Of a stretch of DNA of 5,996 nucleotides, positions 1 through 5,996 are shown in pieces. This DNA comes from Tannerella sp. GTDB lineage: Bacteria; Bacteroidota; Bacteroidia; Bacteroidales; Tannerellaceae. Location: assembly GCA_031289515.1 (NCBI GenBank), contig JAITPH010000176.1, positions 1-5,996 on the forward strand, read 5' to 3'. The notes below the pieces were generated by a model. It did no database searches. It worked only from the letters and a program-made list of their open reading frames with translations, and was not told where the DNA came from. A program made the position numbers and the translations under genes. Each line of letters begins with the position of its first letter. Within the stretch, counting starts at the first letter, position 1.

Positions 1-67
1 AAACACTTCCATTTACGCGCACCTCGCGGTCATGTTCAATCGTATGAATGAAAACGACAGTATATGA
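1..67 (+). CDS. 3' end of an unidentified upstream gene (partial)
   Basis: Reading from base 2, the frame is open for 21 codons and stops at TGA 65-67. The other two forward frames stop earlier. The stop shares ATGA (64-67) with the start of the next gene, a typical overlap between co-translated genes, and this is the main reason to believe the frame is coding. The visible C-terminus includes YAHLAVMFNRMNEND and is mildly amphipathic. It is too short for a family assignment and I do not recognise it. The gene starts outside the window. Confidence 0.55.
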   Translation, partial: NTSIYAHLAVMFNRMNENDSI

Positions 68-681
68 AAATCATTGCAGTAGGAATGAATTATGCGAATC
101 ACAATAAAGAGATGCAAAATCCGTTATTGTTATCGGAGCCGGTTATTTTTATGAAATCCGATTCGGCGTTATTAAAAGACGGAAAGCCTTTTTTTATACC
201 CGATTTCTCGTCGGAAGTGCATTACGAAACAGAGGTTGTAGTGAAAATAAACAGAATCGGCAGAAATATTGCCGAGCAGTTTGCGCATCGTTATTATGAC
301 GAGTTGACGGTAGGAATAGATTTTACCGCCCGCGACCTGCAAAGAGAACTTCGACGGAAAGGGTTGCCTTGGGAAATAAGCAAAGGCTTCGACCGGTCGG
401 CTGTCGTAGGCGATTTTATTACGGTCGGCGAAGCGGGGGGAGACATTCAGCAGTTGGATTTTCACCTTGACATCGACGGTAGCGCCGTACAGCGGGGAAA
501 GACGTCGGATATGCTTTTTACGGTCGACAGGATTATATCATATACGAGCCGGTTTTTTACGCTGAAGATGGGCGATCTGATATATACCGGAACGCCTGCC
601 GGAGTAGGACCCGTAAGGATAGGAAACCGTTTGGAGGGTTATCTCGGCGAGCGCAAATTGTTGGATTTTTATATACGATAA
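64..681 (+). CDS. Fumarylacetoacetate hydrolase (FAH) family protein, FAHD1/YcgM-like
   Basis: This is a compact 205-residue FAH-fold enzyme, the usual length for the single-domain FAHD1/YcgM branch, and is probably cytoplasmic since no signal peptide is seen. Visible hallmarks are VGMNYANHNKEM near the N-terminus, where H13 and E16 match the His-Glu dyad described for human FAHD1. The metal-binding HYETE (H53, E55, E57) and GIDFTARD (D86) follow, then GLPWEISKGFD with the conserved lysine K107, and DLIYTGTPAGVGPV (171-184). Relatives act on acylpyruvates or oxaloacetate (hydrolysis, decarboxylation or tautomerisation) using Mg2+ or Mn2+, and the sequence alone does not decide the substrate. 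The start overlaps the preceding stop as ATGA, suggesting translational coupling, and porU begins 20 bases after its stop. The first third of the gene is noticeably more AT-rich than the rest of the window. The family call is firm; the exact reaction is open. Confidence 0.93.
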   Translation: MKIIAVGMNYANHNKEMQNPLLLSEPVIFMKSDSALLKDGKPFFIPDFSSEVHYETEVVVKINRIGRNIAEQFAHRYYDELTVGIDFTARDLQRELRRKGLPWEISKGFDRSAVVGDFITVGEAGGDIQQLDFHLDIDGSAVQRGKTSDMLFTVDRIISYTSRFFTLKMGDLIYTGTPAGVGPVRIGNRLEGYLGERKLLDFYIR

Positions 682-701
682 GGAAAGGGCTATTTTAAAT
701 T

Positions 702-3700
702 ATGTTACGCACACTGCTCATATACATTATATGTTTGACGACGTATGCCTTTGCGAGGGCAGACGGCTCTCTTTATGCGACGAAATCCGCCCTGTCGGAG
801 GGCAAATGGGTGAAGATAAGGGTCAACGAGACAGGATTCTACAAACTGACATATTCCGACCTCAAGAAGATGGGATTCGCATCGCCCGAAAAAGTATCCG
901 TGCACGGATACGGCGGTTTTCCGATGGAAGAAGACCTTTCAAAAGCCGTTTATATGGACGATGTTCCTTCGATTCCGGTTTGGCGGGGCGAGGATTTCAT
1001 ACTTTTTTACGGCAAGGGAACGGTTAAATGGACATATAATGCCTCAAAAAAAATATTCACGCACGAAAATAACGCTTATTCGACTTACGGCTGCTACTTT
1101 GTCACCGACGCTACCGAAACAAACGAAGCGGAACAGACGCCTTCGACCGGCAACGCTACCGTTCAGATAAATACTTACGACGATTACATGCTGCATGAGT
1201 TGGACAAAGTCTCGATAACGACGTCAGGGCGTCCGAACTCCGGGCGGGAGCTTTTCGGCGAGAGTTTTGACTCGAATACGTCGCAGATTTTTCCGTTTGA
1301 AATTCCGGGTATTACTAACGACGACGGCCGGATTTCATATCGTTTTGTGGCTAAAATAAAGTCGGGTACGGGAAAAGTGATATTGTCGGCCGACGATATT
1401 CCGCTTATGGAAAACACCATCAATCAGAATAACCAGACTTACGTGGCAGCGCTGGACATTGTTCCCGAAGTGGAATGGCCGGGCGAAAAGAGTGAAGAGA
1501 CGGTGATAAAAATTTCTTTCAGCATTTCTCAGCAAATCAGCCATCTTGATTATATACGGCTTCAGATGAAACGGCAGCTTCAGCCTTACGGCGCCGCAAC
1601 ATTTTTCAGAAGCATCGAATCGATAGGGCAGGAGACGCAGTTCAATATAAGCAATGCGTCGGCAAACCTGCTTGTGTTCGACGTTACCGAAGGCAGACAG
1701 ATGAAACGGATGGAAACGACGTTGAGCGGCTCGCAGGCGTCGTTCACGATACCGGTCGGCAGTTTGTGCGAATTTGCGATGGTCGATCTTACAAAAACCA
1801 TTCCGACGCCCGAAACGGTAGGCGAGGTGAAATCTCAAAACCTGCACGGAATGGCGCAGACGGATATGATAATACTTTCGCCGGACGCATTTACGGCGGA
1901 GGCGGAGCGTTTAGCCGATGCGCACCGTCTGCGCGACGGACTGACCGTCTCGGTAGTGACGCCGGAGCAGGTATACAACGAGTTTTCGAGCGGTGCTCCC
2001 GAAGCTGCGGCAATACGGCTGTTTATGAAAATGTTTTACGACCGCCGGACGTCCGACAGCGATGCGCCTAAATTCTTGTTGCTCTTTGGCGACGGACGTT
2101 TCGACAACAGAAAACTTACCGACGTATGGAAAAACTCGTCCGATAATTATCTGCTTACATACCAGTCCAAGGAATCGATAGGCGAAAGCTCTTATGTATC
2201 GGACGACTATTTCGGATTCCTGAGAGACGGCGAGGGTGCAAATCCGACGGCGGCGTCGATAGATTTGGGAATCGGGCGTTTTCCGGTCAGTACACTGTCG
2301 CAAGCCCGAAACGCTGTCGACAAAGTTATTTCGTACATGGAAAACGCAAAGCACGGACCGTGGAAAAACAAGTTATGCTTTGTGGCCGACGACGGCAATT
2401 CGGGCGACGATTTCACCATAAGACACATGGAACAGTCGGATTCGCTGACGCGATACATAGAATACAACCATCCCGAATTTATTGCGAAGAAACTGTTCTT
2501 CGACGCCTATAAATTAAGCTACTCCGGCGGCAAACCGACATATCCCGAAATAAGGACGAATATCCAGAAAGAGCTAAAAAACGGAGTTTTGATAATCAAC
2601 TATACCGGTCACGGCGACGCGGCATCGTGGGCTGAAGAAAGGGTAATGACGCAAACGGACATCAACAATGCGACGTATACAAATCTTCCGTTGTGGATTA
2701 CGGCTGCGTGCGATTTTGCGCCGTTCGACGCGCCGTCGACTTCTGCCGGCGAGGATGTGTTCCTCAACAAGAAAAGCGGCGGCATAGCGCTGTTTACGAC
2801 GGCGCGCGTGGCATACAGAGAGCCGAATTTTGTAATAAACAAGCTGTTTCTTGAAAATTTGTTCCAAAAGCATGACGGTCGACACCAGACGCTCGGCGAG
2901 GTGATGATGAATACAAAGCGGGAGTACGGCTCGCGCGAAAAACTCAGTTTCTTCCTGTTGGGCGACCCCGCATTGACGCTTGCATATCCCGATGAATACG
3001 GCATCGACGTCAAGGAAATAAACGGAAAGCCGGTTGATGAAGCGGCGATAAATATCAAGGCGTTTGAAAAAGTAACCGTTAAGGGCGCGATAAGCGGCAA
3101 CGACGGTTCGCCGGCAAGCGATTTCGACGGATTGCTGTCGGTTACGGTTTTCGACAGTCAGGCGGAAATAACGACACTCGACAATAATGCGACGGACATA
3201 GCGCTCACCTATCGGGATTATCCGAACATCATATATTTGGGCAACGATTCCGTCCGTAACGGAGAGTTCACGTTTACTTTCACCGTACCCAAAGACATAT
3301 CCTATTCAAATAAAAACGGCAAGATAAGCCTTTATGCGACGGACGACAGGGTAGGGGCGGGCAAGGACGCCTGCGGCTCGTTCAAGAACTTCACCGTCGG
3401 CGGCACGGACGAGGTGACGGATACCGATACCGAGGGACCCGAAATAAGGTCGCTATATCTCAATACGCCTGATTTCAGGGACGGCGACAAGGTGAACGAG
3501 ACGCCGATGTTTGTAGCCGTAATCCGCGACGGAAGCGGCATCAACGTAGGCGGAAGCAGTATCGGGCACGATATTATGCTGACGATAGACAACAATCCGT
3601 CCCTGAGCTATTCGTTGAACAACTATTACGAGACATATCTTGAAGGCGAAGACGGCGAAAGCATTGTCAAGTTTCCATTGCCCAAGATTGAAGCAGGCGC

Positions 3701-4097
3701 TCATTACGGCGAGTTTACGGTATGGGATATACATAACAATTCGAGTACGGCGGCGTTCAGGTTTGCCGTTGCGGACAACTATAAGCCGTCGATAATAAAT
3801 CTTACGGCAGGACCGTCGCCGGCGTCCGGCTACGTGGACTTCATCATCTCGCACGACCTGCCCGAATCGCTGGTCAAGGTCGAGATTCAGGTGTACGACC
3901 TGACCGGACGGATTCAGTGGAAACACGAAGAGACCGGCTCGTCGGCAATGTTCGATTCGTACAGTGTAAGATGGAATTTGACAAGTCTTGCGGGAGCGCG
4001 TTTGCCGTCGGGGATATACATTTACCGTGCGGTGATAGGCAATAACGGCTCGAATGCGACGTCAAAATCGAACAAATTAATAATACAGGCACAATAA
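702..4097 (+). CDS. porU: PorU, type IX secretion system sortase (C25 cysteine peptidase)
   Basis: This 1131-residue protein has a Sec signal peptide (h-region about 4-17, likely cleavage near ARA|DG at 20). An N-terminal beta-rich region spans about 25-380, followed by a gingipain-like C25 domain at about 385-765. That domain shows LLLFGDGRFDN (459-469), DDYFGF (501-506), IGRFPVS (524-530), INYTGHGDA (632-640) with catalytic H637, WITAACDFAPFDAP (665-678) with nucleophile C670, and SFFLLGDPALTL (749-760). Beta-sandwich modules follow, with an acidic linker TDEVTDTDTEGPE (902-914). The last 100 residues resemble a T9SS type A sorting domain (VYDLTGR 1064-1070, LPSGIYIYR 1101-1109, SKSNKLIIQ at the end). 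Known family role: at the cell surface PorU cleaves CTDs from cargo and attaches the cargo to anionic LPS. PorU keeps its own CTD-like domain, which binds PorV. The adjacent porV gene supports the call. Start: the ATG at 702 directly precedes the signal peptide; a purine-rich AAGGAAAGGG lies 12 bases upstream, further than ideal. No frameshift or missing catalytic residue is seen. Confidence 0.95.
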   Translation: MLRTLLIYIICLTTYAFARADGSLYATKSALSEGKWVKIRVNETGFYKLTYSDLKKMGFASPEKVSVHGYGGFPMEEDLSKAVYMDDVPSIPVWRGEDFILFYGKGTVKWTYNASKKIFTHENNAYSTYGCYFVTDATETNEAEQTPSTGNATVQINTYDDYMLHELDKVSITTSGRPNSGRELFGESFDSNTSQIFPFEIPGITNDDGRISYRFVAKIKSGTGKVILSADDIPLMENTINQNNQTYVAALDIVPEVEWPGEKSEETVIKISFSISQQISHLDYIRLQMKRQLQPYGAATFFRSIESIGQETQFNISNASANLLVFDVTEGRQMKRMETTLSGSQASFTIPVGSLCEFAMVDLTKTIPTPETVGEVKSQNLHGMAQTDMIILSPDAFTAEAERLADAHRLRDGLTVSVVTPEQVYNEFSSGAPEAAAIRLFMKMFYDRRTSDSDAPKFLLLFGDGRFDNRKLTDVWKNSSDNYLLTYQSKESIGESSYVSDDYFGFLRDGEGANPTAASIDLGIGRFPVSTLSQARNAVDKVISYMENAKHGPWKNKLCFVADDGNSGDDFTIRHMEQSDSLTRYIEYNHPEFIAKKLFFDAYKLSYSGGKPTYPEIRTNIQKELKNGVLIINYTGHGDAASWAEERVMTQTDINNATYTNLPLWITAACDFAPFDAPSTSAGEDVFLNKKSGGIALFTTARVAYREPNFVINKLFLENLFQKHDGRHQTLGEVMMNTKREYGSREKLSFFLLGDPALTLAYPDEYGIDVKEINGKPVDEAAINIKAFEKVTVKGAISGNDGSPASDFDGLLSVTVFDSQAEITTLDNNATDIALTYRDYPNIIYLGNDSVRNGEFTFTFTVPKDISYSNKNGKISLYATDDRVGAGKDACGSFKNFTVGGTDEVTDTDTEGPEIRSLYLNTPDFRDGDKVNETPMFVAVIRDGSGINVGGSSIGHDIMLTIDNNPSLSYSLNNYYETYLEGEDGESIVKFPLPKIEAGAHYGEFTVWDIHNNSSTAAFRFAVADNYKPSIINLTAGPSPASGYVDFIISHDLPESLVKVEIQVYDLTGRIQWKHEETGSSAMFDSYSVRWNLTSLAGARLPSGIYIYRAVIGNNGSNATSKSNKLIIQAQ

Positions 4098-4154
4098 AGC
4101 GCTAAAAACAAAGTTTATAAGGTTACGTATAATTTAAAACTAATTTTTAAAGGC
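4098..4154 (+). promoter_or_regulatory. AT-rich porU-porV spacer, possible leader or promoter of porV
   Basis: This is the longest gene-free stretch in the window: 57 bases with 14 G or C (25%). It contains TATAAT at 4128-4133, followed by TTTAAAAC and an A/T-rich leader into the porV ATG. It matches the Bacteroidota -7 element (TAnnTTTG) only partly, and no TTTG-type -33 element sits at the right distance. AT-rich leaders alone help translation initiation in Bacteroidota, so this may simply be a strong ribosome-binding region. No hairpin typical of a terminator is visible. Confidence 0.2.
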
Positions 4155-5330
4155 ATGAAATTATTCAAAACAAGTATATTGATAATGATATACGCGACAT
4201 CGGCATTAACGGTATGGTCGCAGGACGACGACAAGAACCGGTTCAGTCCGCTCAACACGGCTGTTCCCTCACTGTCGATAGCTCCCGACGCACGCGGAGG
4301 CGGCATGGGCGATAACGGCGTTTCCACGCTGCCCGATATTTCGTCGCAATATTGGAATCCCTCAAAGTACGCTTTCATGGTGAGCAAGGCGGGAGTAGGC
4401 TTGTCGTACACTCCATGGATGCGGAAGATTGTAAACGACGTAGCGCTTGCATATCTGTCGGGTTATTACAAGCTCGGACAATACGACCAGTACGCGCTGG
4501 GAGCGTCGCTGCGCTATTTTTCGCTCGGCGAAGTGCCGCTGACCGACATCGGCGGAGTGAAATATCAGAATCTGAATCCTTATGAAATGGCGTTAGATCT
4601 CAGTTACAGCATGAAACTTTTCGAGGGCTTCTCGCTTGGCGTCGCCATGCGCTACATACGTTCCGACATGGGGGCCGACGCCGATTACGAGCTGACGGCG
4701 GGCAATTCGGTTGCAGCCGACGTTAGCGGTTACGGCGAGAGCTATGTTACGATAGGCAGCAGCGAGTGCCTGTGGAGCGCCGGATTCAATATCTCCAACA
4801 TGGGAACGAAAATTACCTACGACGGCGGAACGACGAATCAGTTCCTGCCGACAAACCTGCGGCTCGGCACCGGCTTGCTCATGCCTCTGGACGAATATAA
4901 CCAGCTCGGCATATATTTCGACGCCAACAAATATCTGGTGCCGTCGAAGCCGGTACAGCTCAACGACGAAAGCGACGCCGATTTCGAGACGCGCGAAGAC
5001 GACTACAACAACATGAACTTCGTGACCGGCATGGTCAAATCGTTTAGCGACGCGCCGGGCGGATTCAGCGAGGAGTTGAAGGAAATAAACCTGTCGTTTG
5101 CGGCGGAATATAACTACAACAGTCAGTTTTTTGTTCGCGGCGGTTATTTCCACGAAAACCAGATGAAGGGCAATCGCCAGTATTTCTCTTTCGGAGCGGG
5201 CTTCAAGATGAATGTGCTCCAACTCGACGTTGCATATCTTGTAAGTACGGTACAGACGAATCCGCTTGACCAGACGCTGCGTTTCTCCATTTCGTTCGAC
5301 ATGAACGGACTGAAAGACCTGTTCCAATAA
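4155..5330 (+). CDS. porV: PorV (LptO), T9SS outer-membrane shuttle/attachment protein
   Basis: This 391-residue outer-membrane beta-barrel has a signal peptide (K2, K5; h-region about 7-20; likely cleavage at WS|Q, 22/23). Family marks are APDARGGGMGDNG (43-55), SQYWNPSKYAF (64-74) and a closing strand NPLDQTLRFSISFDM (369-383). Between them alternate short amphipathic strands rich in aromatic and glycine residues, as in FadL-like barrels. In T9SS, PorV takes CTD-bearing cargo from the Sov translocon and delivers it to the PorU attachment complex. It was also named LptO, for a role in LPS deacylation in P. gingivalis. An acidic stretch at 271-283 (8 of 13 residues Asp or Glu) probably lies in a loop. 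The start is the ATG at 4155 directly before the signal peptide, after an AT-rich spacer. ispF follows after only 3 bases. The call rests on these motifs and on the porU neighbour; a generic PorV-like barrel is the only real alternative. Confidence 0.94.
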   Translation: MKLFKTSILIMIYATSALTVWSQDDDKNRFSPLNTAVPSLSIAPDARGGGMGDNGVSTLPDISSQYWNPSKYAFMVSKAGVGLSYTPWMRKIVNDVALAYLSGYYKLGQYDQYALGASLRYFSLGEVPLTDIGGVKYQNLNPYEMALDLSYSMKLFEGFSLGVAMRYIRSDMGADADYELTAGNSVAADVSGYGESYVTIGSSECLWSAGFNISNMGTKITYDGGTTNQFLPTNLRLGTGLLMPLDEYNQLGIYFDANKYLVPSKPVQLNDESDADFETREDDYNNMNFVTGMVKSFSDAPGGFSEELKEINLSFAAEYNYNSQFFVRGGYFHENQMKGNRQYFSFGAGFKMNVLQLDVAYLVSTVQTNPLDQTLRFSISFDMNGLKDLFQ

Positions 5331-5333
5331 ATC

Positions 5334-5813
5334 ATGCGCATAGGTTTCGGATACGACGTACACGCATTTGTCGAAGGTCGCGAGTTGCGGCTCGGCGGAG
5401 TAAGGATAGAGCATCCATACGGTCTTGCGGGGCATAGCGACGCCGACGTCCTTGTCCATGCCGTTTGCGACGCCCTGCTCGGCGCGGCGAACTTGCGCGA
5501 TATTGGATACCATTTCCCCGATTCGTCGGACGCATACAAGAATATCGACAGTAGAATCCTTTTGATGGAAACGATTCTGACGGTGCGCCGTTCGGGTTAC
5601 GAGCTTGAGAATATCGACGCCACAATCGTGGCCGAGCAACCGAAACTCAGTCCGTACATTCCCCTGATGCAAGAGGAACTGACCGAAATACTGAACGTGC
5701 CGCCGGGCAGAATATCAATCAAAGCCACAACAACCGAACAACTCGGCTTCACGGGACGCAAGGAAGGCATCGCCGCTTATGCGGTTGCTCTGCTGATTGA
5801 AAAATCAATCTGA
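5334..5813 (+). CDS. ispF: 2-C-methyl-D-erythritol 2,4-cyclodiphosphate synthase
   Basis: This 159-residue cytoplasmic enzyme is full length for IspF, which works as a homotrimer with Zn2+ and Mg2+. It converts CDP-methylerythritol 2-phosphate into methylerythritol cyclodiphosphate and CMP, the fifth step of the MEP isoprenoid pathway. Every signature is present: RIGFGYDVHAF with zinc ligands D8 and H10, GHSDADVLVHA (33-43) with the third zinc ligand H42, DALLGAANLRDIGYHFPD (46-63), and IKATTTEQLGFTGR (129-142) with T133 and the metal-binding E135. Numbering matches E. coli IspF at these residues. The ATG lies 3 bases after the porV stop with no Shine-Dalgarno sequence, so translation probably depends on coupling to porV or on the Bacteroidota style of initiation. 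Isoprenoid output feeds undecaprenyl phosphate, which is needed for the LPS to which PorU attaches cargo. That functional link is inference. Confidence 0.97.
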   Translation: MRIGFGYDVHAFVEGRELRLGGVRIEHPYGLAGHSDADVLVHAVCDALLGAANLRDIGYHFPDSSDAYKNIDSRILLMETILTVRRSGYELENIDATIVAEQPKLSPYIPLMQEELTEILNVPPGRISIKATTTEQLGFTGRKEGIAAYAVALLIEKSI

Positions 5814-5824
5814 AAAGCGTAGAA

Positions 5825-5996
5825 ATGGGACGGAATACATGCTGTTTATTAGCAATCATATTGCTTGTCTCATGCAATTATAAAAGCAATCTCAAACAAA
5901 CGTCATTGCGGGAGCGACGCACAATCATGTCATGTCGACCGGATCGTATAGTATTTGAGTCATCTGTTTTACAAAAAAAGAGAATTATAGCAGAAG
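5825..5996 (+). CDS. N-terminus of a putative lipoprotein (partial, runs off the window)
   Basis: From the ATG at 5825 the frame stays open for all 57 remaining codons. It starts 11 bases after the ispF stop on the same strand. The N-terminus reads MGRNTCCLLAIILLVSC: a short positive n-region, a hydrophobic core (about 6-15) and a lipobox LVSC with the lipidated cysteine at 17. This predicts Lol-type processing by signal peptidase II. Residues after the cysteine (NYKSNLKQ) are basic or neutral, without the acidic lipoprotein export signal that sends many Bacteroidota lipoproteins to the cell surface, so a periplasm-facing anchor is more likely. The mature part seen so far is rich in Arg and Lys. 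GC is about 38% (65 of 172 bases), well below ispF. I do not recognise the family. The remaining risk is that the frame closes soon after the window edge. Confidence 0.68.
   Translation, partial: MGRNTCCLLAIILLVSCNYKSNLKQTSLRERRTIMSCRPDRIVFESSVLQKKRIIAE

Noticed and set aside
1335..1847. A 170-codon minus-strand frame, and similar ones inside porU
   Set aside because: They are antisense to the continuous PorU reading frame, with shadow-like composition (excess Arg and Cys) and no motif or signal peptide.
702..4097. Reading the C25 protein as a secreted gingipain-type virulence protease
   Set aside because: The domain layout, the WITAACDFAPFDAP active-site context and the adjacent porV gene point to the PorU sortase rather than a secreted gingipain.
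4095..4110. AGCGCT palindrome just after the porU stop as a terminator
   Set aside because: A six-base palindrome cannot form a useful stem with a loop, and there is no U-tract after a longer hairpin.
4128..4133. TATAAT as a confident sigma-70 promoter
   Set aside because: Bacteroidota use a different -7/-33 consensus and no matching upstream element is present. In a 25% GC spacer such a hexamer arises easily by chance, so it is kept only as a weak possibility.
4593..5672. A 359-codon open frame on the minus strand spanning porV and ispF
   Set aside because: It lies antisense to two well-supported genes and crosses their boundary. Its translation is rich in Arg, His and Val without any recognisable domain, as expected from the codon bias of the true genes.
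5973..5979. Run of seven A residues in the lipoprotein frame as a phase-variation tract
   Set aside because: Seven As are common in AT-rich sequence and too short to argue for slippage from one sequence.

Overview
The window is a single-strand gene cluster from a Bacteroidota genome, most likely a member of the Bacteroidales that carries a type IX secretion system (T9SS). The evidence is the adjacent pair PorU (C25-family sortase) and PorV (outer-membrane shuttle barrel), which together occur only in T9SS-bearing Bacteroidota. AT-rich leaders without clear Shine-Dalgarno sequences and a short Bacteroidota-style lipoprotein signal fit the same assignment. The gene order FAH-family hydrolase, porU, porV, ispF matches, from memory, the arrangement in Porphyromonas gingivalis. 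Typical gut Bacteroides lack T9SS, so a relative of Porphyromonas, Tannerella or a similar lineage is more likely. The exact genus cannot be told from the sequence.

Layout, all on the + strand. Bases 1-67 are the last codons of an unidentified gene whose stop overlaps the next start (ATGA). Bases 64-681 encode a complete FAHD1/YcgM-type fumarylacetoacetate hydrolase-fold enzyme. After 20 bases comes porU (702-4097). A 57-base, 25% GC spacer leads to porV (4155-5330). Three bases later ispF begins (5334-5813). Eleven bases after ispF, a lipoprotein-like reading frame starts at 5825 and runs off the window end. It is short and truncated but has a clear signal peptide and lipobox. No RNA genes, mobile elements, CRISPR arrays or convincing terminators were seen, and no gene-free stretch exceeds 57 bases.

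How the genes work together. PorU and PorV are partners in the T9SS attachment complex. PorV collects cargo with a C-terminal sorting domain (CTD) at the outer-membrane translocon. PorU removes the CTD and joins the cargo to a lipopolysaccharide. IspF makes an isoprenoid precursor (MEP pathway), and the FAH-family enzyme is a metal-dependent central-metabolism or metabolite-repair enzyme. The tight spacing suggests one transcription unit, perhaps with extra initiation ahead of porV. All key catalytic residues I could check in the FAH enzyme, PorU and IspF are present.

I do not see an undescribed system. The window is a conserved housekeeping and T9SS locus. The least explained items are the truncated lipoprotein frame at the right edge and the reason metabolic genes are linked to the T9SS pair.
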